Source of the DNA: Cellulomonas xiejunii
Lineage (GTDB): Bacteria > Actinomycetota > Actinomycetes > Actinomycetales > Cellulomonadaceae
Reading direction: 5' to 3'
DNA: 64,000 nucleotides
NCBI RefSeq assembly: GCF_024508315.1
Contig: NZ_CP101987.1
Span: forward strand, 2,232,001-2,296,000
A program made the translations under genes and the position numbers. Of the stretch, positions 8,099 through 16,316 are shown one piece after another (positions within the stretch are counted from its first letter, which is position 1; the number at the start of each line of letters is the position of its first letter). A model generated the notes under the pieces. The model was not told the DNA's origin. It did no database searches and saw nothing but the letters and a program-made list of their open reading frames with translations.

Positions 8099-10191
8099 TG
8101 CGCCGCCGCCAGTCCGCGCCGCGCCAGCAGCGGCTCGATGCGCGGGTCGCGGCCGCGCAGGTCGCGGAACGCCTGCAGCGGGTCGATCGACCCGCCGCGG
8201 CCCAGCAGCCGCGTCCGGAAGGCGTCGCCGTTCTCGCGCCGCAGCCCGCCGTTCTCGGCGAACCACTCGACCGTGTCGGCGTCGAGGACCTCGGACCAGA
8301 TGTACGCGTAGTACCCCGCGGAGTAGCCCGACCCGAAGATGTGGTTGAAGTACGTCGTGCGGTACCGCGGCGGCACCGTGCGCAGGTCGACACCCGCGTC
8401 GCGCAGCGCGCGAGCCTCGAACTCCTCGACCTGCTCGGGCGCCGTCGGCACGTCCTCGGGCGCCAGGCGGTACCAGGCCTGGTCGAGCAGCGCCGCCGCG
8501 AGGTACTCGGTCGTGGCGAACCCCTCGCCGTCCTGACGCCCCGCGAGCAGGGTCTGCACCCACTCCTGCGGCATCGGCTCACCGGTCTCGTGGTGCACCG
8601 CGAACGACCGCAGGACCTCGGGGTCCCACGCCCACATCTCGTTGACCTGCGACGGGTACTCCACGAAGTCCCGCGGCACGCTCGTACCCGACTGCGACGG
8701 GTACCGCACGGCCGACAGCAGCGCGTGCAGCGCGTGCCCGAACTCGTGGAACATCGTGATGACCTCGTCCCACGTGAGCAGCGTCGGCTGCCCGGGCGGC
8801 GGCTTGGGGACGTTGAGGTTGTTGACGACGACCGGCGCCTCCCCCAGCAGGGTCGACTGGTCGACGAGCGAGTTCATCCAGGCCCCGCCGCGCTTGGCGG
8901 GTCGCGTCCACCAGTCCCCCAGGAAGAGGCCGAGGCCCGTGCCGTCGGCGTCGAAGACCTCGAACACACGCACGTCGGGGTGGTACCCGACGAGGTCGTG
9001 CCGCTCCGCGAACGTCAGCCCGTACAGCGCGTTCGCGGCGCGGAACACCCCGTCCGCGAGGACGCGCTCGAGCTCGAGGTAGGGGCGCAGCTCCGCCTCG
9101 TCGAGCGCACGGCGCTCCTGCCGGACACGTCCGGCGTAGTAGGCCCAGTCCCAGGGCTCGAGCGACGCACCCGGGTGGTCGGCCTGCAACGCGTGCTCGA
9201 GGTCGGCGGCCTCGGCGCGGGCGTTGGCCACGGCCGCGGGAGCCAGTCGCACGAGCATCTCCTCGACGGCCTGCGCGGAGCCGGCCGTCGCGTCCGCGGC
9301 CACGTAGGCCGCGTGGTGCTCGAAGCCCAGCAGCCGGGCACGCTCGGCGCGCAGGCGCACGAGTCCCAGCAGGGTGCTGCGCGTGTCGTGCTCGTCGCCG
9401 GTCGCACCGCGGCCGAGCGACGCGGTCATGACGCGCTCGCGCAGCCCGCGGTCGCGCAGCAGCGACAGGACAGATTGCTGGGTGGGCAGCTGCAGCTCGA
9501 TCAGCCACGCACCCTCGTCGCCGCGTGCGGCCGCGGCCTGTGCCGCCGCGTCGCGGGCGTCGTCCGGCAGGCCGTCCAGCTCGGCCTCGTCGGTCACGAG
9601 GACCGCCGCGGCGTTGGCGCCCGCGAGCAGCAGCCTCCCGAAGGCCGCGTCGAGCGACGTGATCTCGGCGTTGATCGCGCGCAGCCGCTGCTGGTCCGCC
9701 TCGTCCAGGCCGACGCCGGCACGCGTGAAGCGCGTCCGGGTGCGGTGCAGCAGCCAGGCCGTGTCGGGTGGGAGCTGCACGCCGTCGGCCTCGACGCGGG
9801 CGGCGAGCGCCTCGACCCGTGCGTGCAGCCGCGCGTCCAGCCAGATGGCGTCGGAGTGCGCCGCCAGCAGCGGCGCGACCTCCTCCTCGACGTCCTGCAG
9901 ACCGGGCGTGGACTCGGCGCCCGCCTGGACGTAGAAGGCGGAGGCGACGCGGTGCAGGAGCCGCCCGGACCGCTCGAGCGCCTCGAGCGTGTTCTCCACG
10001 GTCGGCTCGTTCGGGTCGGTCGCGATCGCCTCGACCTCGGCGCGCTGCTCGGCCATGCCGGCGCGCAGCGCGGGCAGGTAGTGCTCCTCACGCAGCTCAC
10101 GGAAGTCCGGCAGGCCGTACGGCAGGTCGGACGCACGGGCGAACGGGTTGGCGGCGTCGAGCGGGAGCACGTCGGAGGTCATGGGCACCAT
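8095..10191 (-). CDS. M3-family oligopeptidase (Dcp/OpdA type)
   Basis: A cytosolic zinc oligopeptidase of thimet/dipeptidyl-carboxypeptidase type, about 698 aa. The zinc motif HEFGHALHALL is near residue 450, and a third ligand Glu lies about 28 residues downstream. The remaining sequence is the helical M3 fold, ending in the FGSGYSAGYYAYIWSEVLD segment that lines the substrate channel. GGGG lies 8 nt before the ATG at 10191; a GTG at 10197 and an ATG at 10182 are possible. It forms a two-gene operon with the downstream M20 peptidase, with a 4-bp stop/start overlap. Confidence 0.92.
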   Translation of the reverse strand: MVPMTSDVLPLDAANPFARASDLPYGLPDFRELREEHYLPALRAGMAEQRAEVEAIATDPNEPTVENTLEALERSGRLLHRVASAFYVQAGAESTPGLQDVEEEVAPLLAAHSDAIWLDARLHARVEALAARVEADGVQLPPDTAWLLHRTRTRFTRAGVGLDEADQQRLRAINAEITSLDAAFGRLLLAGANAAAVLVTDEAELDGLPDDARDAAAQAAAARGDEGAWLIELQLPTQQSVLSLLRDRGLRERVMTASLGRGATGDEHDTRSTLLGLVRLRAERARLLGFEHHAAYVAADATAGSAQAVEEMLVRLAPAAVANARAEAADLEHALQADHPGASLEPWDWAYYAGRVRQERRALDEAELRPYLELERVLADGVFRAANALYGLTFAERHDLVGYHPDVRVFEVFDADGTGLGLFLGDWWTRPAKRGGAWMNSLVDQSTLLGEAPVVVNNLNVPKPPPGQPTLLTWDEVITMFHEFGHALHALLSAVRYPSQSGTSVPRDFVEYPSQVNEMWAWDPEVLRSFAVHHETGEPMPQEWVQTLLAGRQDGEGFATTEYLAAALLDQAWYRLAPEDVPTAPEQVEEFEARALRDAGVDLRTVPPRYRTTYFNHIFGSGYSAGYYAYIWSEVLDADTVEWFAENGGLRRENGDAFRTRLLGRGGSIDPLQAFRDLRGRDPRIEPLLARRGLAAAQ

Positions 10192-10284
10192 GGTCACATC
10201 CCCGGGGGCCCGGACACCGCGTCGGCCCGCCCTGGCATACCCCCGGAGCTCAGGTCCCGGCGCCAGGAGGGCACCGGGTACCCG

Positions 10285-11403
10285 TCAGGCCCGCGCGAGC
10301 ACCTCGGCCACCGGGGTCCACGCCCGTCCGTGCGCCTGCGCGACGGCCTCGTTGAGCAGCCGGCCGCCGTGCGTCGTCAGACCGCCCGCGAGCGCCGGGT
10401 CGTCCGACGCCGCGGCACGCCAGCCGCTGTCGGCGAGCTGCGTGAGGTACGGCAGCGTGGCACTGGTCAGCGCCTGGGTCGAGGTCACGGGCACGGCGCC
10501 GGGCATGTTGGCGACGCAGTAGAAGAGCGATCCGTGCACGCGGAACGTCGGGTCGTCGTGCGTGGTGGGGCGGGTGCCCTCGAAGCAGCCCCCCTGGTCG
10601 ACGGCGACGTCGACCAGGACGGACCCGTGCCGCATGCGGGAGACCAGCTCGTCGCTCACGAGGCGTGGCGCTCGCGCACCGGGCAGCAGGACCGCCCCGA
10701 TCACGAGGTCCGCGTCGAGCAGCTCGTGCTCGATCGTCCACGTCGACGACGCGAGCGCACGCACGCGTCCGCCGAACAGGTCGTCGATCTCGCGCAGCCG
10801 CGGCAGCGACAGGTCGAGCACCGTGACGTCCGCGCGCATGCCGACGGCGATCTGGGCGGCGTGCCTGCCGACGACACCGGCGCCGATCACGACGACCTTG
10901 GCCCCGTCGACACCGGGGACACCGCCCAGCAGCACCCCACGGCCGCCGGGGCCGCGCATGAGGTGGTAGGCGCCGACCTGGGTGGCCAGCCGGCCGGCGA
11001 CCTCGCTCATGGGCGCCAGCAGCGGCAGCGACCCGTCGGGCAGCTGCACGGTCTCGTAGGCGATCGCGGTGGTCCCGGAGCCGAGGAGCGCGTCGGTCGT
11101 GGCGGGGTCGGCGGCGAGGTGCAGGTAGGTGAAAAGGGTGAGGTCGTCGCGCAGGTAGGCGTGCTCGGCCGGTTCGGGTTCCTTGACCTTGCAGACGAGC
11201 GCGGCGGACCAGGCGTCGGCCGCGCTCGGGACGATGCGTGCGCCGGCGGCCGCGTAGTCGGCGTCGTCGATCGCCGACCCGGCGCCGGCGCCCGTCTCGA
11301 CGAGGACCTCGTGGCCCGCCGCGACCAGGTGCTGCGCGCCTGCCGGGGTGAGGGCGACGCGGTGCTCGCCGCTCTTGGTCTCGCGCGGGATGCCGACCTG
11401 CAT
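10285..11403 (-). CDS. ald: Alanine dehydrogenase
   Basis: NAD-dependent L-alanine dehydrogenase, catalysing reversible oxidative deamination of alanine to pyruvate and ammonia. The 372-aa length is standard. The N-terminal MQVGIPRETKSGEHRVALTP is diagnostic and contains substrate-binding Arg15. Catalytic Lys is in CKVKEPEPAEH, catalytic His in YLHLAADP, and the Rossmann GAGVVG motif follows VVVIGAG near residue 175. The DQGGCFEG segment is also conserved. A GGAG lies 9 nt before the ATG. The gene stands alone, divergent from the fructosamine-kinase-like gene; no Lrp/AldR regulator is adjacent. Confidence 0.96.
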   Translation of the reverse strand: MQVGIPRETKSGEHRVALTPAGAQHLVAAGHEVLVETGAGAGSAIDDADYAAAGARIVPSAADAWSAALVCKVKEPEPAEHAYLRDDLTLFTYLHLAADPATTDALLGSGTTAIAYETVQLPDGSLPLLAPMSEVAGRLATQVGAYHLMRGPGGRGVLLGGVPGVDGAKVVVIGAGVVGRHAAQIAVGMRADVTVLDLSLPRLREIDDLFGGRVRALASSTWTIEHELLDADLVIGAVLLPGARAPRLVSDELVSRMRHGSVLVDVAVDQGGCFEGTRPTTHDDPTFRVHGSLFYCVANMPGAVPVTSTQALTSATLPYLTQLADSGWRAAASDDPALAGGLTTHGGRLLNEAVAQAHGRAWTPVAEVLARA

Positions 11404-11494
11404 CGTGGTGCTCCTGTCGGACGGCGAGGACGGTGGTGCGCCCCCGGTGCGGCGTACGTGTCCTGCGACCGTATGACGCCCGGCGGCTGTTCGG

Positions 11495-11500
11495 TAGCGT
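11495..11500 (+). promoter_or_regulatory. Predicted -10 element, fructosamine-kinase-like gene
   Basis: TAGCGT lies 6 nt before the ATG at 11507. Confidence 0.45.
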
Positions 11501-11506
11501 GCAGGC

Positions 11507-12313
11507 ATGCCTGCGAGCCGTCCGGGTGCGGGTCCGGCGGGCGGGACGCCCGTGCACCGCAAGGCGCGCCCGGGTGCGCCCCCGGGGTTCTTCGCGTGCG
11601 AGGCCGCCGGGCTGCGGTGGCTCGCCGCCGCGGGCGGGGCGCGCGTGGTCGAGGTGATCGACGTCGCGCACGACCACCTCGATCTCGTGCGGTTGCGGCA
11701 CGTGCCGCCCGACCGGGACGCGGCGCGCGCCTTCGGCGCAGCGCTGGCGCGTACGCACGACGCGGGTGCCGACGCGTTCGGCGTCCCGCCCGACGGGTGG
11801 CCGGGCGACGGCTGGTTCGGCCCGCTCGACGCGCCGCTGCCGATGCGCGCGGGCCGGTACAGCACCTGGGGTCCGTTCCTCGCCGAGTGCCGCGTCTCCC
11901 CCGTCGCCACCGCCCTGCGCGACGCGGGGCTGACGACCCGTGACGACGACGTGGCGTTCGACCGGCTCGTCGCGCTGCTGCACGACGGACGGTGGGACGA
12001 CGGCGACGCCCCGTCGCGGCTGCACGGTGACCTGTGGCAGGGCAACGTGGTGTGGACCGCCCAGGGGGTGACGCTCATCGACCCCGCGGCGCACGGCGGG
12101 CACCGTGAGACGGACCTGGCGATGCTCGCGCTGTTCGGGCTCCCGCACCTGGACGACGTGCTCGGCGCCTACCAGGAGGTGCACCCGCTGCGGCGCGGCT
12201 GGCGGCACCGGGTCGGGCTGCACCAGCTGTACCCGGTCGCGGTGCACGCCCTGCTGTTCGGTGGCGGTTATGTCGAGCAGACGCGACGCGTGCTGCACGC
12301 CGCCCGGCCCTGA
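11507..12313 (+). CDS. Fructosamine-kinase-family protein
   Basis: A 268-aa member of the fructosamine-3-kinase/APH fold family, which phosphorylates sugar adducts on amines as part of protein deglycation. The ATP-binding lobe is short (KARPGAPPGFFACEAAGLRWLA). The catalytic loop LHGDLWQGNVV near residue 173 carries the HGD catalytic Asp, and the metal motif is LIDPAAHGGHRETDLAM (DPA instead of the DxD of other kinases, typical here). The C-terminal tail has LYPVAVHALLFGGGY. The ATG at 11507 is supported by a -10 6 nt upstream. Bacterial substrates are largely unproven. Confidence 0.88.
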   Translation: MPASRPGAGPAGGTPVHRKARPGAPPGFFACEAAGLRWLAAAGGARVVEVIDVAHDHLDLVRLRHVPPDRDAARAFGAALARTHDAGADAFGVPPDGWPGDGWFGPLDAPLPMRAGRYSTWGPFLAECRVSPVATALRDAGLTTRDDDVAFDRLVALLHDGRWDDGDAPSRLHGDLWQGNVVWTAQGVTLIDPAAHGGHRETDLAMLALFGLPHLDDVLGAYQEVHPLRRGWRHRVGLHQLYPVAVHALLFGGGYVEQTRRVLHAARP

Positions 12314-12482
12314 GGGACGCTGGAGGGGTACGGCCGGTCGGGAACGGGGTTGTGTGAGGGCTTGGTGAGGGCTCCGCCTCCTCCCATCCGGTTCCCAGGT
12401 GCGCGAGTTAACCTCGCCGCGCTCGAGGACGGCGCGCGCTGCCGACGTCACCGGGGACGCGACATCGCAGAGGAGGCCGACC

Positions 12483-13148
12483 ATCACCAGGCCCATCGTG
12501 CTCGTGCACGGCACCCGGACCTCGTCCGAGATCTGGCACGCGCAGGTGTCCGCGCTGCGTCGCGGCGGCCACCCGACGTTCGCGATCGACCTGCCCGGGC
12601 ACGGCACCCGCAGCGACGAGCGCTTCACGCTCGACGGCGCCCTCGCGGCGATCGACGATGCGGTCCAGGCGTGCCCGGCACCGCCGCTGCTGGTCGGGCT
12701 CTCGCTCGGGGGGTACGTGTCCCTGGCGTACGCGAGCAAGCACGAGGACAGGCTCGCGGGCGTCGTGCTGGCGGGTTGCTCGACCGAGATCAAGGGCAAG
12801 CCGCTGCACCTGTACCGTCGCGCGTCGACGCGCGTGACGCAGTGGCTGGGACGCGGGCAGGGGACGTGGCACGTGGTCACCGACATGTTGAGCGCGCTGG
12901 CCGGCTACTCGCCCCTGCGTGACCTGCGTCGCCTGCTGCTGCCGGTGTGGGTGGTCAACGGGCGGCGGGACCCGCTGCGCCTCGACGAGCGGCGCTACCT
13001 GCGCGCGCTGCCGGGCGTGCGTCTCACCGTGGTGCCGCGGGCGGGGCACGACGTGAACTCGCACGCGCCCGCGGCGTTCAACCGCGTCCTGCTCGACGCC
13101 CTGCACGAGCTCGCCGCGCACACGCACGTGGGCCCGCGCACGGCCTGA
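12483..13148 (+). CDS. Alpha/beta hydrolase, probable ATC start
   Basis: An alpha/beta-hydrolase-fold esterase or related enzyme. The oxyanion strand is PIVLVHGTRTSSEIW at the very N-terminus. The nucleophile elbow is GLSLGG (Ser), the acid is in VVNGRRDPLR, and the His is in PRAGHDVNSH. The fold begins directly at an ATC codon (12483) preceded 6 nt upstream by AGGAGG, where homologues would read ATG ACC. Canonical in-frame starts are a GTG at 12399, which adds an unrelated low-complexity leader, or a GTG at 12498, inside the first strand. A TAACCT -10 candidate at 12409-12414 lies downstream of the first, so I favour ATC. Substrate is unknown. Confidence 0.8.
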   Translation: MTRPIVLVHGTRTSSEIWHAQVSALRRGGHPTFAIDLPGHGTRSDERFTLDGALAAIDDAVQACPAPPLLVGLSLGGYVSLAYASKHEDRLAGVVLAGCSTEIKGKPLHLYRRASTRVTQWLGRGQGTWHVVTDMLSALAGYSPLRDLRRLLLPVWVVNGRRDPLRLDERRYLRALPGVRLTVVPRAGHDVNSHAPAAFNRVLLDALHELAAHTHVGPRTA

Positions 13149-13198
13149 CACGCCGGACCCCGCCCCGTACGCTCGCCGACGACGAAGGGAGCGGGGAC

Positions 13199-13963
13199 GT
13201 GGAGCGCATCGCGGTGCTGTCGGACGTGCACGGCAACATGACGGCGTTCGACGCGGTGCTGCGGGACATCGACGCCCGGGGCATCGACACGGTACTGAAC
13301 CTGGGCGACGTGGCCGGCAAGGGCCCCCGCGGCTCGGCGGCCGTCGCCCGCAGCCGCGAGCGCTGCGCCGTCACCGTCCGCGGCAACTGGGACGACTTCC
13401 TGCCCCACCCGGACACGGTCCGCGACGAGGCGTTGACCTGGTGGTACGAGGAGCTGACCGCCGACGACCACGCGTGGCTGATGTCACTGCCCCTCGTGCA
13501 CCACGTCGAGCTCAGCGGGCGGCGCATCCGCCTGTTCCACGCGTCGGCACGCAGCGTGCACGTGCGCGTGCACTTCCACCACACCGTCGAGGAGTTCGAC
13601 GGCATGTTCGCCACGACGGAGCTGACCGGCGACGGTCCCGCCCCGACGATGGTCGGGTACGGCGACGTGCACGACGCGTACATCGAGACCTGGCAGGGAC
13701 GCACGCTGTTCAACGTCGGAAGCGTCGGCAACCCGCTCGACGAGCCGACCGCGTCGTACGTCGTGCTGGAGGGCGAGCCAGGCGCGGACACCGCAGCGCC
13801 GTTCTCGCTGCAGGTCGTCCGCGTGCCGTACGACGTGGAGGCGGAGATCGCCGTGGCCCGGGACCTGCGGATGCCGCAGCGCGAGCCGTACGCGATCGAG
13901 CTGCGCACCGCGGTGTACCGCGGCCTGCACGCGGAACGCGGCCTGACGGCGCCGGACGTCTGA
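13199..13963 (+). CDS. Metallophosphoesterase (YfcE/MPE superfamily)
   Basis: A 254-aa calcineurin-like phosphoesterase. Metal-binding motifs are in order: LSDVHGN (residues 7-13), NLGDVAGKGP (GD), VRGNWDDF (GNxD, the usual H/E replaced by Asp) and GYGDVHD, which replaces the usual GHTH. The His of that last motif shifts to DVH, so the active site is somewhat divergent. It resembles the YfcE/MJ0936-type phosphodiesterase family. AGGGAGCGGGG provides the Shine-Dalgarno for the GTG at 13199, and a TACGCT -10 lies at 13168-13173. Substrate is not predictable. Confidence 0.86.
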   Translation: MERIAVLSDVHGNMTAFDAVLRDIDARGIDTVLNLGDVAGKGPRGSAAVARSRERCAVTVRGNWDDFLPHPDTVRDEALTWWYEELTADDHAWLMSLPLVHHVELSGRRIRLFHASARSVHVRVHFHHTVEEFDGMFATTELTGDGPAPTMVGYGDVHDAYIETWQGRTLFNVGSVGNPLDEPTASYVVLEGEPGADTAAPFSLQVVRVPYDVEAEIAVARDLRMPQREPYAIELRTAVYRGLHAERGLTAPDV

Positions 13964-13977
13964 CCTCCGGCGTGCCG

Positions 13978-14784
13978 TCAGTCCTCGTCCGCCCCGAGGA
14001 ACGTGCGCAGGACCGAGACGAACGCCTCGGGCTGCTCGGAGTGCACCCAGTGGCCCGCGCCCTTGAGGGTCACGAGGGTCGTGCGGGGGAACAGCGTGCG
14101 CATGGCCGGTGCGTGCTCGGGGCGCACGTAGTCGGAGCGGTCACCCGCGACCCACAGCACCGGGCCGTCGAAGGTGGCGCCGGCTGTGTCGGGGAAGCCG
14201 CCGATCACCGGCAGGTCGCGCCGCAGCAGGTCGAGGTTGGCCTGCCACCGGAACCCGTCGCCGTCGGCGCGCAGGTTCTGCAGCAGGAAGCCGCGCACCC
14301 GCGCGTCGTGCACGCGCTCGGCCAGGCGGGCGTCGGCGTCGCCCCGGCGCGTCAGCGTCGTCAGGTCGATCGCCGCCAGGCTGTCGAGGAGGTGCGCGAA
14401 CTCCCCCAGGGACCCGCCCGACGCGGGGGCGATGTCCGCGACGACGAGCCGGTCCACCACCTCGGGGTGGCGCAGCGCGAGGAGCATCGCGACCTTGCCG
14501 CCCATCGAGTGCCCGACGACGTGGACCGGCCCGTCGCCGGAGAGCTCGGCCCGCAGGTGCTGCGCCACGAGATCGGCGGTCGCGGCGTAGTCGAACTGCT
14601 CGGTCCACGGCGACCTGCCGTGGTTCGGCAGGTCGAGCAGCAACGACCGGTACTCCGGCGCCAGCGCCTTGGCGATCTGCGTGAAGTTGCGCCCCTGGCC
14701 GAACAGGCCGTGCAGGAAGACGACCGGCGCACCGGTCTCGCCCACGGTCGTGCCGCTCAGGGTGCTGGACGCGCTGCTGCTCAC
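13978..14784 (-). CDS. Alpha/beta hydrolase (YbfF-like esterase)
   Basis: A 268-aa alpha/beta hydrolase closest in pattern to the YbfF/ABHD11 acyl-esterase group. The HG motif is VVFLHGLFGQGRNFT, the nucleophile is in VVGHSMGGKVAM, the acid in WVAGDRSDYV and the His in LKGAGHWVHSEQPEAF. Two in-frame GTG codons exist; the one at 14784 sits 8 nt from the -10 at 14793-14798, the usual spacing in this window. It converges with the metallophosphoesterase gene with only 14 bp between stops. Confidence 0.88.
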   Translation of the reverse strand: MSSSASSTLSGTTVGETGAPVVFLHGLFGQGRNFTQIAKALAPEYRSLLLDLPNHGRSPWTEQFDYAATADLVAQHLRAELSGDGPVHVVGHSMGGKVAMLLALRHPEVVDRLVVADIAPASGGSLGEFAHLLDSLAAIDLTTLTRRGDADARLAERVHDARVRGFLLQNLRADGDGFRWQANLDLLRRDLPVIGGFPDTAGATFDGPVLWVAGDRSDYVRPEHAPAMRTLFPRTTLVTLKGAGHWVHSEQPEAFVSVLRTFLGADED

Positions 14785-14792
14785 GGGCACCG

Positions 14793-14798
14793 AGCCTA
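14793..14798 (-). promoter_or_regulatory. Predicted -10 element, YbfF-like gene
   Basis: TAGGCT on the minus strand, 8 nt before the GTG at 14784. Confidence 0.45.
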
Positions 14799-14864
14799 GG
14801 TCGTGCGGCGGTCGGGTACGCACCGGTGCCCTGCGCTGCCGACGGCGGATCCGCTGGGGGCAGC

Positions 14865-14893
14865 GCGGCCCCCCGTCGTGCCGGCGGGGCCGC
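14865..14893 (-). terminator. Hairpin downstream of dinB
   Basis: GCGGCCCC and GGGGCCGC form an 8-bp stem with a 13-nt loop, 46 nt past the dinB stop. Confidence 0.35.
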
Positions 14894-14939
14894 AGGGGCC
14901 CGACCGGCCGGCCTCGTCAGCAACCGGCTCGCGGGCAGC

Positions 14940-16196
14940 TCACAGCTCGTGCTCCGCGAGCTCGCGGAACTCGTCGGGCACGGTCCGCAGCCGGGGCATC
15001 GCGGTCGGCAGGTAGCCGACCGCGCCGTTGCCGAACCGGGCGCGGACGGCGTCGACCGACCGGTCCACCGCCCAGCGCGCGGCCCCGGGCGCCGACCCCG
15101 GCCGTCGCGGGTCGTCGGCCAGCAGCGGCAGCTCGAGCTGCAGGGCGGACTGCGGCACGAGCCCGGACACCGCGACCGCGAGCAGGGTCACCTCCGGCTC
15201 GGGCTGCGCCTGCTCGCGGATCGCCTGCCAGACGAGCTGCTCGGCCACCTCGGTGAGCGTGAGGGTCGTCGCGACCGGCCCCGGCAGCGTGAGCGACCGT
15301 GTGACCGAGCGCATGCCGGGGAACCGCACGCGCACCGTCACGGTCCGTCCGGCACGGTCCTTGGCGCGCAGCCGTCCGGCGACGCGGTCGGCGAGGTGGC
15401 TGAGAACCTCGCGCACCAGCTCCGGGGTGACCCGTTGACGTCCGAGCGCGGACTGCGCCCCGACCGAGCGGGCATGGCCCGCCCCGGCGACCTGTCGGGG
15501 GTCGTCGTTGTGCGACAACGCCGACATCCGCGCCCCGACCGCCCGGCCGAGGATCTGCTCCACGGCTCCGGACGGCGTCCGCGCGAGCTCCCCGATCGTC
15601 GTGATGCCGCGCTCGGCGAGCCGGGCGCGGGCCACCGGACCCACGCCCCACATCAGCCCGACGGGCAGCGGCTCGAGGAACTCGCGCTCCCGGTCGGGCT
15701 CCACGACGACCAGGCCGTCGGGCTTGGCGACCTGCGACGCGATCTTCGCGAGGTGCTTGGTCCGGGCCACGCCCACCGAGATGGGCAGACCGACCTCGTC
15801 CCGCACCCGTCTCCGCAGCAGCGCCGCGATCTGCGCCGGGGTCCCGAACAGGTGCGTGGAGCCGGCGACGTCGAGGAACGCCTCGTCGATGGAGATCCGC
15901 TCGACGACGGGCGTCACGTCACCCAGGACGTCCATGACGCGGTCCGCGAGCGGCTGGTACTCGCGGAACCGTCCTGCGACGAACTGCAGCGACGGGCACA
16001 GCCGCGCGGCTCGCCAGCCGGGCATGCCGCCCGCGACGCCGTAGGCCTTCGCCTCGTACGAGGCCGCCAGCACGACGCCACCGCGGGCGCTGCCCCCGAC
16101 GGCGATGGGCCGGCCGCGCAGTCGCGGGTCCAGCAGCTGCTCGACCGACGCATAGAAGGCGTCCAGGTCGGCGTGCAGGATCGTCGCGGCGGACAT
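14940..16196 (-). CDS. dinB: DNA polymerase IV (Y family, DinB)
   Basis: A translesion DNA polymerase of the Y family, 418 aa. The palm motifs are intact: ILHADLDAFYASVEQ with catalytic Asp residues at positions 8 and 10, and RISIDEAFLD with the second acidic pair near residue 105. The finger segment is AASYEAKAYGV, the helix-hairpin-helix is VGPVARARLAERGITTIGELA, and the little-finger domain occupies the C-terminal third. The ATG at 16196 lies 7 nt from a TAGCAT -10, and a perfect LexA box directly abuts that -10. The gene should therefore be SOS-induced from a leaderless mRNA. Confidence 0.95.
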   Translation of the reverse strand: MSAATILHADLDAFYASVEQLLDPRLRGRPIAVGGSARGGVVLAASYEAKAYGVAGGMPGWRAARLCPSLQFVAGRFREYQPLADRVMDVLGDVTPVVERISIDEAFLDVAGSTHLFGTPAQIAALLRRRVRDEVGLPISVGVARTKHLAKIASQVAKPDGLVVVEPDREREFLEPLPVGLMWGVGPVARARLAERGITTIGELARTPSGAVEQILGRAVGARMSALSHNDDPRQVAGAGHARSVGAQSALGRQRVTPELVREVLSHLADRVAGRLRAKDRAGRTVTVRVRFPGMRSVTRSLTLPGPVATTLTLTEVAEQLVWQAIREQAQPEPEVTLLAVAVSGLVPQSALQLELPLLADDPRRPGSAPGAARWAVDRSVDAVRARFGNGAVGYLPTAMPRLRTVPDEFRELAEHEL

Positions 16197-16203
16197 GGCG
16201 ACC

Positions 16204-16209
16204 ATGCTA
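16204..16209 (-). promoter_or_regulatory. -10 element of dinB
   Basis: TAGCAT on the minus strand, 7 nt before the dinB ATG and one base from the LexA box. Confidence 0.55.
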
Positions 16210-16210
16210 C

Positions 16211-16226
16211 TCGAACACCTGTTCGA
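16211..16226. promoter_or_regulatory. LexA (SOS) box upstream of dinB
   Basis: TCGAACACCTGTTCGA matches the Gram-positive/actinomycete LexA consensus CGAACnnnnGTTCG perfectly. It abuts the -10, so bound LexA would block RNA polymerase. Confidence 0.88.
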
Positions 16227-16261
16227 TCGGGCGTCACGGTCGGCCCGCGGGGTGCAACGGC

Positions 16262-16300
16262 TGCGACGCGGTGGGCGCCCCCTGGGCCCACCGCGTCGCA
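16262..16300 (-). terminator. Strong hairpin downstream of CBM2 esterase
   Basis: A perfect 15-bp inverted repeat (16262-16276 with 16286-16300) and a 9-nt loop begins 17 nt past the esterase stop codon. It lacks a T-tract. Confidence 0.7.
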
Positions 16301-16316
16301 CCCGGGTGCGTGACCG

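Noticed and set aside
7912..11943. 1343-codon open frame on the plus strand
   Set aside because: It is antisense to the M20 peptidase, M3 peptidase and alanine dehydrogenase, all clearly recognised; its Arg/Gly-rich translation is a high-GC shadow.
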